Source: Pegea sp. RAD2-039 (taxonomy: Eukaryota > Chordata > Thaliacea > Salpida > Salpidae). From it: DNA of 64,000 nt. Made by a program: the position numbers and the translations under genes. The stretch lies in assembly GCA_034620365.1 (NCBI GenBank), contig JAQGEQ010000192.1, forward strand, positions 2,909,001 to 2,973,000, read 5' to 3'. The notes below the pieces were generated by a model, which was not told where the DNA came from, made no database searches, and saw nothing but the letters and a program-made list of their open reading frames with translations. This document shows, piece by piece, positions 18,289 through 31,100 of the stretch. Numbering within the stretch: position 1 is the first letter of the stretch; the number at the start of each line of letters is the position of its first letter.

Positions 18289-19077
18289 TTAATTGATTTT
18301 AGTAATCATTTGACGGCCTGTTCCGTACGCTGTCATACCTTTTTGAGAAGCAACTTGATTAGTTCCCATCTACAATTGACACAAATTAGCAAATAAGATG
18401 TGTCATGTGACTCTGATTACTTGTAAGCCAATTACAGTTCTTCCTTTTTTTAATTCAGCTTCAGTGAAGTTCCTTTGGTTTTTTGAAGCAGGTTTTATTC
18501 CGATATGTGGACCAGGAAAGCCTTTTGATAAAGCCACAGAAGAAAGTTTGTAGACACAGATGTAGACTTGAGTAAGATTTCGATTCTCGTACAAATCCAC
18601 AGTCTACAAGATCACAATCATAACAGAAAATTAATCAAATAATAAAAATTACTTGAAATAAATCGACGTTATTGACTCCATACTTTTGAGCAGCTGAAAG
18701 AAAGTTTCCAATATTTTCCATTTGCTTAAACTATAATTGAAAAATAAAAAAATCATTTTTTAAATCTCGAATAACATTTACTAACAGCCAAACTGCTTTG
18801 ATTGATCTTTTTAATTGAGCCAGGATACAAGACATTCATTGCTTGGCACAGCTTGATGCCATCTTTTAACCAACGATAAGCATTCTAGAATGTTAAATGT
18901 TATTTGAATATTTTAACTATCAGAAAAGACCTCCTGGCCGCTCTCTTTAGGAGTTGAATTTCCTGTTAGACCTCCTATCCAGCTAAGAACGCTCTTTTCA
19001 TCTGAAAGAGAATATTTGCTTGCTATTCGATTGGCAATTTCAGCACTAAGTCCATAGCCAAGTTGCCTATTAGCCAT
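18289..19077 (-). CDS. Transgelin / calponin-family protein, 5 exons, 195 aa
   Basis: Second actin-binding transgelin-type gene, convergent with the one at 13.7 kb. Exons, read downward: 19077-18931, 18884-18786, 18730-18653, 18603-18421 and 18369-18289; all phase 0, introns 46-55 nt. Calponin-homology domain: NAYRWLKDGIKLCQAMNVL, FKQMENIGNFLSAAQKYGV, TVDLYENRNLTQVYICVYKL. One calponin-like repeat: VIGLQ, split by the last intron from MGTNQVASQKGMTAYGTG. Exons 2 and 3 are exactly 99 and 78 nt in both genes, showing common ancestry. The ATG at 19077 gives a family-like MANRQLGYGLSAE start. An in-frame ATG at 19104 would add nine residues and is less likely. It probably differs from its paralogue in expression: no CArG box was seen upstream. 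Confidence 0.95.
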
Positions 19078-19104
19078 TTTTATACAAAATTTAGAAACGA
19101 TCAC

Positions 19105-22100
19105 GATGGCTGTAAAAATGGGAAAACCCCCAAATAATTATTATTTCGAAACTAAAGTTTATTTAAGCAAGTAAAAAGTTAAACAAATTAACGATAAACT
19201 AACAACTTTATGATTTTGGCATAATTATTACGGATATTATGTTAGTACTTAGATACATTTATCTTAAAGATCAAATACTTTTTAAAAATATATTTTTTTA
19301 ATGGTTGTATAACCAGCAAGTGCTCTAGAAACGAAATTTTGTTCTTTAGAATTTGAGATAAACAAAACTAAAAATATACATTTACAAAGAAAAATTATCA
19401 CACAAATAGAATGAATTAGATCGAAAATTCGATAGATAAATCACTTTAAAAAAGAGGTCTTCAAAAAGAATGCAAAGTAGTTAAGGAAACAACATTTGTT
19501 CAAAGTTTTTACAAGTAGTATAAAGTTAATCAGTTAAATCTGTTTAGTAAACAATTTTTTGATCTAAAATGTAAACTTATTTTTTTAAGGAAATCTAATG
19601 TAAATAAAACATAGTCAAAAACGTGTTTACTATCAATGTTGAAAAACTTTCAAGAACATTCGTTGTGAGATCAAACAGAATTGAACCAATATAAATACTA
19701 AAACATGTTTTCTTGAAATAAAATTGAACTTACACTCATATAAAACAATTACAAATGCTGTAAGATACAAAAATAAATTGTTTTATATTCTTTGTGATGT
19801 TAGTTAGAAACTTATAACTTTGTAATATTGATTAGAAACATTTTGAAAGTCATCAGCTGCTTAAGCGGCTTTTATTATGGCATAAAGTACAAGTAATAGA
19901 AAAGTAGTTTACATGAATACAAGTTAAAACATTATAAATATTTAAAACTAATCTTTTCAAGTTGGTACTTCATCCATTACTCGTACACTGAGCTAAGAAA
20001 AGTGAAATATTGCCAAAAAACTTTACTAAAAAAATTATATTTTCAACTTTCGAAACACTAAACTTTTTAAAATAAAAATTATAAAAATTGACAGATAATA
20101 TAAAAAGTATAAAACCAAGTTAACAACTTTCCTCGTTTTGTTCACTGTAAGTTATCTGTAAAATCGTTTGTAAAAATTTTGCGATTTTTATAAGAGCCTG
20201 ACGATCGATTAAAAGCTTTGTTTTAAAAAGAAATAACAGCGACAAGCTTCTAGAAGCTTAAGTGAGGTCATACTAGTCTTACAGTCAACTAGTAGTCACT
20301 CAAGTGTGACGAATAGAAAATCAGATATTGAAGATTTTATCAAAGAAAAAATACTTTGCTTCTTTACTCATTTAGTGAATAAAAATCCTTTTAATATAAA
20401 TTTTAGATAAACTTGATATATTTGAAATATATTTTCTAATTCAGTAATACATTTAATTGAGGTTGAAAGCTGCTATATACGATTAAAACTATTAAAGTAT
20501 ACTAGTAAAAACCTACCAAAGTTTATTCTTGAAATTAAAACAACCAAAAACTAATACCACTAAAAGAATGATCTTTTTTTTAAATTAAATCGATTCATTC
20601 TAAGCATAAGATAAACTGTTCAAATTAGATTTAAGTTTTGAATGAATTGTTTTATAATTGCAGAATCTAATTAAGTTTATTTAACTACCTAATCAGCAAT
20701 TTTGTCGAAAATTTCTCAAGTTAGAAACTAAAAGTTAAAAAAAAAAACTGTTTCTCGCCAATAAAGTAACAAAAATAATAACATTTGCATATCATTTTCA
20801 TATAACTATATTTATCTATTTTTTATTTTTGAGTATTTTCAAAATATTTTGTTTTTATATTAAATACAAAATAAAGCTTTACGCAAAGTAACTCATTTAC
20901 AAGATTTAGTTTTGTAATTTTAGTTATAATTTTTTTTAGAAATTATGATTTAAGTATAAAAATATTTTCCTATAAATAATAAAGAATGATAAAAACAAAA
21001 TAAAGACAAAATATAGTTCTATAAATACTTGTTTGATCAACTAAAAAATAACTTTTTTGTATAAATCATTCTACATATTTTGAAATAGATAAATAAAATA
21101 TTAAAAATATATTTATTAAATATATAAATTTATTTATTTTTCTCTTTGAAAATAAATAGTTATATTAATAATACTAATAATGTTAATATAATACAAAAAA
21201 TCATTTAAGTTTTTCTGTTGAAATAAATATAAAAGTTTATTGTTATTATTGACATTATAAACAGTTTTGGGTCAAAAACACATTTACTTGTATACAAATA
21301 ATAGAAAAGAACTAATTTGAAATAGAAACTAATGAAATAGTATTAGCTAGCTAAAAATTTCGACAAATAAACACGATTCAGTAAATTAAAAGTTAACATT
21401 TTTTGAAACATGTAAAACAATATTAAAAATTTATCAAGTTACATAAATACATTTATTACAATTATAAAGTAATATTTATAATAACTTTATACTGATTAAA
21501 ATATTTTATTAAGCTCTATTTTGAATGATTAATTAGCAGAAAAATAAATTTTTACAAAATTAAAACAATTTGCTAAAGCGAATTCTGGTTAAAATTTGAA
21601 AAGAATTATATAATAATATAAATATTATGTATATATAAAGTATAAAAAAGATTAAAAGAAATAATCAATGAATTAAATACTAACTGTCTAAGTGGCGTTT
21701 GATTCTGTAAGTAATTTTGTAAAAAAAATCTAATAAATATAAAACTCAAAATAAAAGTCGATTTAAAAATATATTTAAAAACATTTAATTCAAAGGTCTT
21801 ATTTTTATTTTTATATTTTTAAGACCAATTAAAATTGTTTATATTTTAATCTATATCAAAACAAACTTTTAAACGTTTTTAATCTTTAGAGTTTAGTAAA
21901 ATAAATTGAGTAACATTTTTTATACTTTCACTTGAACGGGAATAAATAAAACTAGAAGTCTTATGAAGCAATTTGCAAAAATGTTTTATTTTCAAACTAA
22001 TTTTTATTTATACAAGATTGATTTGATCTACTTTAAAGGCAACTAAAATTAACAACTTAAAAGCATTTAAGGTGCCAACATCTTAATTTTTATAAGTTAT

Positions 22101-24044
22101 CTTAATTAATAAAACCTTCAGTTAAAAACCTTTCTTATAACAAATAAGTTCTAAATCGAAAATATTTTGACAAGAAAAGCTTTTATCGATGTTTTTATTT
22201 CTTAGTTATTAACGATAAAACTGCTGCGACTTTAACAATATAAAAATTCAAATTATTTTCACAAAGTTTTATTTTTGAATAAGTTCAGTTATTTTGTATG
22301 AAAATGTTTGTGCTTATACGCTAATCTAATTTTGAGATTTAAGCTTTGTCAGTAAATAATGATTTAATCAAATCAGACTTTTTAATTATTTTCAAATTAA
22401 GTCAAAATATTTATCTTTCATACAGATAAAAATCTAAATTAAAGATTTCTTTTAATTCTGTTTAAACTATCACTAAAAAGATAAAAAAAAAACAGATCAA
22501 CTGAAAATGATAAAAAGACAAATTAATGCTAAAATACAAATAAATTGTAATAATTGCTTCAACATAAATCTCTATATGATTAAAAGGTTTATTTTACAAC
22601 AAAATTTGCAAAATTACATTCTTAGATTGACACAAAATAATTCTTTCAAAATATTACAACACATTTCTCATAACAATAACCAAAGAGGTTCTTTCAATTG
22701 TGAATCTTCAATTTCTAAAACTTTTAACAAATATTTAAGCATCAAGTGTTTTTATAACTTCTTACAAATACTTTCAAATAATATACGAACATATTTTCAA
22801 TTATTTGCTAATGTCTTCTAATATATATCTTAAGAAAACACTTTAATAAGATTGAAACAACTCAAGCTGACAAAGTTAAAAAGAAGCTAATTCGATTTTC
22901 AATTACATTCTATTATTCTATTGAACTGATGTTTGAATAAAACTCTTCGTATAAAATAAACTTTCTGTACTCTTGTACATTTGAATAAACATTTCTCTCA
23001 ACAGCTGCAAGCTTATATAAAACTCCATTTAAAATTTAAAGCTTCACTAGAATAAATCCATTCTACTCTAAGCTAATTCTATTGAAAATTCAATTTTCTA
23101 CAAGGTTCTTGAATAACTTCCAAACTGTCAGAAGACTCAAAATTGTAATAAGTAAATCAGATTTCAAATTAACTTTAAACACTTTTGGTTTTGATATTTT
23201 CTTTCAATTGAATCAACTTATGAGCAGCGACACTTAGCGGATAGTATTTACTTAAGTAGAGGTTTAAGTTAAAAACATAAAAATTGACAAATAATTTAAT
23301 GGATTCAAGTTTAGGTCTTTTCAGTATCGTGTTGAAACTCCTTCATTTGCAAATCATGCTGAAAAACCAGTCGTTTTCACCAACCTTGTTGTTTTGAACT
23401 AGAAAAGAACTGCTTCTACAATGTGATTAAAGTAATATATTTTAGAAATAAAGCTTTGCCATATATAATGTTTAAACTGAAACAATTGATTTTTATAAAT
23501 TATTTTCAACAGTTTACAGGCGAAGAAAATAAAGTTGATTAACTAACACACACTTGCGAAATCTTTCAACATCTATTATTTTTGTAAATTAACTTTATCA
23601 ATTTAAAACGTAATTACTTTGCTAATTACTACTGTAATTAAACATTAAGTTTTTAAAAAATCTTAAAAAAAATAATTTTTAATTTTTTCAAATAATTTTC
23701 AAAGAAAAATTTAACTAGAATAATAAATTTGATTTTCAAGCAAACCATAGCTAAATTATTCAATATAAAATAAATTTTAATCAAAATATTTTTTTTCTAA
23801 TACCCAAAAATTATTAGTGAAAACATAAACTGGTTTTTAATTTAAAAAAATTGAATAATATCAAAATAAATATTGAACAAAATTTTGAAATCATTTAACA
23901 ATTTAATAAGTGCAAAATTTATTTTTCTCCCAAATACAAGTACCACTTAATAAATTTTACTTTTATATTTACTAATTTGTTATGTTGACGTCCATTTGAG
24001 TTTAAATAAAGACAAATTAGATTTGGTCCTCAGCTTATCTAAAA
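19105..24044. other. AT-rich intergenic region, nothing recognised
   Basis: About 5 kb of extremely AT-rich DNA. The longest frame (near 22.5-22.8 kb, plus) is Asn/Ile-rich low-complexity sequence and looks like chance. No RNA gene or known repeat was recognised. Confidence 0.45.
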
Positions 24045-25576
24045 ATGAATTTAAAACTTTTAATCTTCTGCGGAAGTTTAACTTTTGCGATCTCTTTTAT
24101 TTTGCATGGATTATTATTTTACAAGGTTAGTGTCTCAACAAATTTTCTCATTTGCAGTCGTAGTAGAAAAAAAGACTTTAAATATAAGCTAAGTTAATTT
24201 AGATAGACTCAAAACTGTAAGATTAATTAATAATCTAGTAATAAAACATTTACTCATAACTGAAAATTTAGTTTAAAACGAAGCACTATTTAATAGAACT
24301 AACATATATTGAATGAATTCAAGTATTGTTGTAATAAGAGACTGTCTGAGCTAACACAACAAAACATGTTGAAAGTTTCTGTGAAGTTTGTTTTTTTAGA
24401 CAGTGTAAAGCTTTTAGTTCGAGTAGAACTCTTAGTATGTTACAAACATTTTATAAAAATGTAAATATTTAAAAATCTAAAATATTAATCACAATTGAAA
24501 AAACTTATTATTAGTCTTGGTTTTTTGAGTAGAAAATTAAATAGTAGTGGTTAAAGGAAAGTTTCAACATTATGTCGCAGGTGATGACAACTCAAGTAGA
24601 AAGTAGAAGAAATGAAACAAAGATAAATGAAAAGCCAGAAAATGATAAGGATTATCTTCAATTGGTTGATAAAATAGATGAAGGACTTTCTCAAATCATT
24701 CTAATCAAACAACAAATTGGTGGAATATTTATTTGAATTGTTTATATGATAAAATCTACAAATAAATTAATCAACTATTTACAGATGTTTAATGAGAAAT
24801 CTTTGATTGTCACAGATAAAAAAATTGAAGATAAAGAAAAAAAAGAGGAGGACATTTCAGAAGAGATAAATGAGTTCAAGTGGAAGAGAGGATGTTCTCA
24901 CAACGGAATTTTTAATGGATCTAGCTGTGTAGTTTTTATGAATGAGAAAGCCAATTACACAGATGCCGTTCAAATCTGTAAATTAAAAGTAAGATTTCTT
25001 AAACTGATTACAGATCAAATAACTGAGGTAATGTACAACGTTTTTCAATTCATACCTTTGACATGACAGCTTTTGTTTTTAAGCATGTTATGATTAATTT
25101 GTTCATTAGTAAATAAATTGAAGTGTTGTCGTTTCAACTACCCGTTTTAATTGCCACCAAAGCACTATCAACTGATGACAAGAACTTCAATGAAAAAAAT
25201 TTGAAATGTTTTTTAAAAGCAGTTTTTTGAAATATCAAAGAATTATAAAATGTCAATTTTGCAGAAAGGTGTTTTACTAGAAAAAGTTGATGATGATTTG
25301 ATGGAGGCTTTAGATAAATTTTCTCCTAATATTCCTTTGCTTGTTGATATTAAGTTTGATGTAATTAAAGGTAAGAAACTATTTTTGTTAAATTGAAGTT
25401 GATCAAAAGATTTTTTAGGTTTTTGGATGAATAGTAGAGGAAAAGTAGCTTCTAATCTACCTTGGGAAGTTACTAGTAAAGGAAAAAATGGTAATTGTGT
25501 TTACATATATCAAAAACATTTCAAGCAATGGCATTGTAAGGCCTTACTAAACTTTATTTGTATTTTCAATTTGTAA
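24045..25576 (+). CDS. Type II membrane C-type lectin-like protein, 5 exons, 218 aa
   Basis: Not matched to a named gene, but the architecture is clear. Exons 24045-24125, 24581-24719, 24816-24988, 25265-25370 and 25419-25576; GT/AG borders and phases join. The N terminus is a short cytoplasmic tail with a single hydrophobic helix (about residues 4-25), then a charged Lys/Glu-rich stalk (about 28-98) and a C-type lectin-like domain (about 99-215). All six cysteines of the long form are present: 100/111, 128/214 and 193/206, with FWMNSRG and GNCVYIYQ in the expected places. The calcium-site motifs EPN/QPD and WND are absent, so sugar binding by the classical site is doubtful. Sequons at NGS and NYT suggest glycosylation. 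AATAAA at 25635 supports the stop at 25574-25576. A possible alternative last exon lies at 25755. Confidence 0.8.
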
Positions 25577-25634
25577 AAGAGTTTTTCAAACAAACTTGTT
25601 CTTATTTTTATTATAGTATATAGAAAAAAAGTCC

Positions 25635-25640
25635 AATAAA
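25635..25640 (+). terminator. Polyadenylation signal of the lectin-like gene
   Basis: AATAAA 59 nt after the stop codon; a second one follows near 25663. This favours the read-through form of exon 5 as the main 3' end. Confidence 0.45.
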
Positions 25641-25754
25641 ATTTTATTGGTACATTTGCAAGAATAAAAATGTATTTGTTGATTTGTATATTTGTGTTTA
25701 ATACATTAGGCAAATCAACCCTTTAACAAATATTTCCTTTTGCTTTTTTTATAG

Positions 25755-25891
25755 AAATTGTTACTGAATTTAAAATTTTTAAAAGTAATAAAAGAATTAG
25801 TGAAATCTGTCAAATCAAAAAATGGAAAAAGATGTATAAAGCTGAAGTTTATTATGATTCATCTTCGATTTTATCATTTCATAAAAGTTGA
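25755..25891 (+). other. Possible alternative terminal exon of the lectin-like gene
   Basis: A pyrimidine-rich tract and AG end at 25754, followed by 45 codons open to a TGA, including KRISEICQIKKWKKMYKAEV. It joins in frame only to an earlier donor inside exon 5 (G|GTAATT at 25490). That would replace the last part of the lectin domain and remove cysteines 193 and 206. It may be a real isoform or a decayed exon. Confidence 0.3.
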
Positions 25892-26468
25892 CTTTTTTAC
25901 AGATAAAAGTTAGTTTATTATGAAGGAAATCTTTATATGTGTTTATAGTAAAAAACAAAATAACTTTTGAAAACTTGAAACCTAGAATATTATTTCAGAA
26001 GTTTTAATCTTTAAACTAATCCAACTTACAGCACTAAACATTAAGATAGGTTTTCTAGTGCTTGCTATTTTCTACTCATTTTCTTTAAAACTTTTCAAAA
26101 ATATTTGAATCTTATGTCTAGATAAATTCTGAACTTTTAGATATTTGATAAAACTGTTACTTCTGTATAAATATTATAAATATTTTCTTAAATATAATAA
26201 CTAGAAAAATTTAATCATCAAACCGAAAGGTTTTTTCAAAACTGAGTTAATCATTTCAAACAAAACAACAAGCAACATATAAAGTACAAACTGATTGTTT
26301 TTAATTAAATACTTAAAGTTCAGTTACAAAGTTGTCCAGTGCAGCAACTTCTTACAACAGTTTCAAATATAAGAGATTTGAAAAGGTTATTTTGAAATAT
26401 TTTCGTTGAATCATTTCCCATTCTCCTGGTGGTTTTAGGTCTCTAATGAACTTAAGTTGAAAAGATCT

Positions 26469-28169
26469 CTAATTTGCTCTCCAAACATTTTTGCAAACAA
26501 ATTTCTTCTTAATGAATCGAATTGTCTCTTCTCGAATTTTTCTGATAGAAAATTGAGTTTTAAAATTTAAATAAAACTCTTTTAATGTCACCTGGAACCA
26601 AGATTATAGAAAATTGGATTAAGACATTCGGAGAAGCGAAGTAGGAAGTGTTGAAGGACTGCAAACCTCCAATCAGCTGTGTTAATATCATAGCTTCCTT
26701 CTCGAAGAGCTCCAGTGTAGAAGTGATAACCTGAGAATAAATCGGAGATCTGAGAGATCTGAGACTATGATGAAGCTTTTTACAAAATTTTACACATCCG
26801 GTTATTAATATAATCAAAAATTTAAAATAAAAATAAACAATCATTATTATCTATTATAAAAATGACTTATCATATTTAATTATTATTTAATTATCATTTA
26901 TAAACACTTATTATCGTTAATTGTACAAACGAAAATCACAACAATTTCTAAAATCGAACAAAAGTTGCCAAAACTAACTTGTCAGAGGTGTGTACCCCAA
27001 CAAAAAAGACCCAACGATTAAAAACAGCTGCAAAGCCGCATTTCGGTTCTTTTTAACCAAATTTTCCTTCTTTCGAACTTCATAACTACAATTAGTAGAT
27101 GTAGTTGGTCCAGATGAAATAGTAAAAACATCTTTATTCGTTTTCTTCACTTGATAATTGGGTAGTTTTGGTGATAAGCCAGCAATAAATTGTTTACGCT
27201 GATATAATTTGAACACAATAACAATTGTAAGGAAAAAGACGCTGAAGATAGGAATAAAAATGAAGATTGTATACATGATCTTTACATATAAGTGCCATGT
27301 GGTTAACCAATAAGGGTCGAGACTACACGAAGGCCATCGCGACGATATAATCGACTTTAGGCGGTCTTTAGATTTTACTTTATTAAAGATATAGTGAGGA
27401 ACAAATCCTACGATAAATGTAACAGCCCAAGTAACTCCCAGTGTGATCTATAAAAAGGAAGATGACTAATAACCAATTAAGTAATTGTTTGGCCGCCAGG
27501 TGGCTGTAGAAAGTACAAACCTTGACGCACGTAGGACGCGAGATTTTTTGAAAATGTGTTGGTGACGTCACAGCTGTGAACCTAATGATTGCAAAGAAAA
27601 AGATGTGAACAGAAGTCGCGAAAGAGGTCCAGAGATCTGATCCCCAGTAAAACTGAAAATAAAGTATAATTAGTATTCAGCTTTCGTAAATTATGTTTTA
27701 CTTTACAAAAGAATTCCGGCCAATAAAAATACTCAAACCCAATGGTTCTTCGATACCAGTAAATGATGCTGAGAAAGGCTGAGAAAGTATCTGATATACA
27801 CAAACTTGCTAAAATAGTGTAGAAGCCGTTGCTAAAATCATAAAAGAAACTCAAAATATAATCATCTAACTTAACATTATACTTAAGTCTTTTAGAGGTG
27901 TAGATGACACAAAGAGTTAATATATTTGCACAGCTTCCAAATACTAACAGAATAAATAAAATGATTCCAGAAACAATGGTCCAAGTCTCATTAAATACTG
28001 GAGAATACTGAGTTGTATTTGAGCTATAAAGTTGAAAAACTTCTAATGAGTCTTTTCAAATGATGATTTAAAATCGATTATTTATTTATGTTTATTTAAG
28101 TTCGTCATTTGCTTATGATATTTCAATTCAGCCTCACCTATTAAATGAAAGTTTGGTTTCCAAATTCAT
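26469..28169 (-). CDS. Rhodopsin-like seven-transmembrane receptor, 7 exons, 371 aa
   Basis: Orphan G-protein-coupled receptor by structure. Exons, read downward: 28169-28138, 28023-27883, 27831-27702, 27652-27521, 27447-26979, 26730-26592 and 26541-26469; phases join. The extracellular N terminus carries the sequons NSS, NTT and NET. Seven hydrophobic helices can be laid out. TM1 has GSCANIL, and TM2 contains LASLCISD, the usual Asp site. TM7 ends SECLNPIFYNLGS, matching the (N/D)PxxY motif. A basic juxtamembrane tail follows (RKIREETIRFIKKKF). The TM3 end reads IIRFTAV, so the DRY motif is replaced by IRF, and TM6 has GYTP instead of CWxP. A long third loop is Lys- and Ser/Thr-rich. The first exon codes for only ten residues and is the least certain part. 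Ligand unknown. Confidence 0.8.
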
Positions 28170-31100
28170 CTTATTTAACAAAATTCTGAAGATTTCAACT
28201 GAAGCTAAATTATATCGAAAACCTTTTGAGTCTGTTTATCTTTAAAAAAATATAAAACAATCCACTAAGTCAAACAGAAAATAAAAGTTTTAAGCAGAAA
28301 TTATAAAACACTAAATAAACTGTTAGTTTAAAATTTGTAAAAACTAAATTAACTCATAATATTTTCTTATAGCTTTTGCTTGAGAATTTATACTGACCAA
28401 CATAAAGTATTACAAAAACAAGGTTGTTCTAAAATTAGAAAACCTGGACACAGTAATTTAAATGCTATAATTAAAAAAGTATTGTTTATAGGTAGGTTTA
28501 TTGACAGCGTTGTTTATTGTTGTATGCTATTAATAGCTTTATTATCATCAAAATGTGCTGACAAAATCTCTTATTTCCTCAAACCACTGGCTTTTTCATC
28601 TTTCTAATCTATTTTAGTTTTTCTTGCAAATAATGATACCTTAAAACTAATTAAAAGTACTTCTTTATACAGCAAAAGTTGATTTATATTACAGATATTA
28701 AAGAAGTCCTGTAGCTGGAAAGCATTCTTTAAAAGTGATGTACAGTAAAATAAATACTTGAGTTTATAAAGAAAATCTCCATAAAATAAATAAAACAAAT
28801 TTGACTGACGTACATTAAGTTTTAACAATAAAATAAAGCCTATAAGAACAAATATCCTTAGAGAGAGAAACTGTATTTACAATTTCAGACATTTTAAATT
28901 TCTTAAAACGAAAATAAAAACTCAATTTTGAACCCAAAGGAGTTATTGTTATTTAAAACAAATGTAGTTCTTTTATTTGTAATAGAGAATAATTATTTGA
29001 TAAACAGTTTTTTGAATAAAGACTTTTTTTATGATTTATTCTTGTTTCGTTTTGTTTATTATTACAAAATTTTAAAATCTGTTGTAAGAATTAATGTTGT
29101 AAAATGAAAATTATTTTTTAAAGCTATTTAGAAAGATTTATAGGCAAATTAATTGATATGTCTTTAATTTTTTATGAGCAAATCACGTAAAGTTTAAAAT
29201 TTTACTTTTATAATGCTTGTGAATAAAATAAGAACATTTTTTTTAAACATATTTAACAATTTTGGTAAGATTTTAAGTTGATATAAAAAAGATTAAATTA
29301 GCTACATAATTTTTTTTATAAAAAATTATAATTTCTTCTTTCTAACAAATTACTAAGGCTTTAATACAATTATAAATAGATTATCAGATGTAAAAATAAT
29401 TTCGAAATAAAATAATTATCAGCTTAACAACATACCAAAGAATTCTATATGTAATCTCAATCTATTGAAAGTAATCTTTCAAAAGTTTTCTAAAAAATAT
29501 TTTACTATCAACTTTTTAGTTGGTATCTAAATTGTTCAATCAAAAAGCTTTCCAAAAATACTTGCATAGGTTTCAAAATATTTTCAACATTTTCAGAGTC
29601 TTGTCAGAGATTAATAAGCATTTATTGGGAGCTTTTAACCTTTTTTCTGAGAAAAGAAATTTATAAATTAGATTTAAATCTGCGGAGAGCTTGAGATGTT
29701 TGTGACTGTAATTTTAATAACATCGGAAATTCTTTGAACTTTTGACATTTTAGGGAAAGCTGTTTTTTGATGTGATGAAGTCTTCCCTAAAAGTTAAAAG
29801 AGCTTCACTCTAAAAGTTAAACGATTTAAAAATTTTGAAATGACAAAAAGTCTAGGAATTTTGTTTTAAGTTGCCATTAATAAGCAAAATCTATTGAATA
29901 GCGTGAACTCTGAAAGCACTTAGTTGGTTTCCGTTGCTATAATGTTTAAGCATTGCTTAGCAACTAGCTTGTTCCGTAACAACCAGATCGATTTCTTTGT
30001 CATAAAAAATATATAATGATAATAATTCCAGCTTATTTTTAAGTTTAGTTCCAAATTTCAATTAAAAACAATAGTTTGGGAAATCCGTGGAATAAACTTC
30101 CATAAACTGATTTAAAAATCATATTCAAAGTTTTAGTTTTGTAGTTAACTTTAGAATTTTTGCTTTGAGAGAAATTGTAATGTTGAAAATCAACTAATTT
30201 CTAATTTCACTTGAAATAATTCAAACAATTTGATCAAATGTAAACTTTTCTTAACTTTTATGAAAATAATGAAATGTATTATAATTCAACTTTTAAATTT
30301 TAATAAAATATTGTTGTTAGTATTTGTCATTTCTTTAAAATATATGAAAATAAAATAAATCTTATCATATACTCCTGAAAAACTAGTAATTGTCGAAATT
30401 TTTGATTAAACTTTAGCAGAATAAGAACTTTATCTTTCACAAATAAGTTTACAAAAGTAGGTATTTACAAATCTAAATTATCAGAATAATAATTTGATGT
30501 AACATTTATCAAATTTATTATGATAAAAATCCAAGTTTAAACTTTTTAATGATGAGTTATTTTGCTTAAATTTAAGTTTTTTCTGAAAATACTCTAAGAG
30601 ATTTTATAGCTAATAGCATTATTTTTTTAATAATTTAAGTTTATATCTAAAAATAAAATCTTAAACTATTTAGAAATTTTTAGTAATTTGGTTTGTAGTT
30701 TTTCTTAATAGCGTTGTAGCAAAAAAATTCTTTAGCTTTGAAGTAAAAAGTAAAATATTTAAATTAATCAGAAAATAAAATGTAAAATTTAGTTTTATAA
30801 TTTCAAAGTTGATTTTTAAGTATTTTAATCAGTCTATCTTATGTATTTGCTTATAGTTGATAAAACATAATTTAAATTTATTCGAGTACTCAAAATTATG
30901 ATGTTAAATAAACAGAAGGTATGAAAAAGTACGTTTAAAAGCTTTAAGATAGAAATTTTAAGAAATAATTGCTTAATATTTTAAATGTAAAACATTAAAA
31001 AAATTTGTAGTGTTGTAAATACGGTTCATTAATTATCTTATCTTCAGTTTGCTGGATAGTTTTAAAAACAAATTAAATTGGTTATAAATAATTTTGACTC

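Noticed and set aside
22507..22821. 104-codon Asn/Ile-rich ORF
   Set aside because: Low-complexity product of an AT-rich desert; no splice context or domain.
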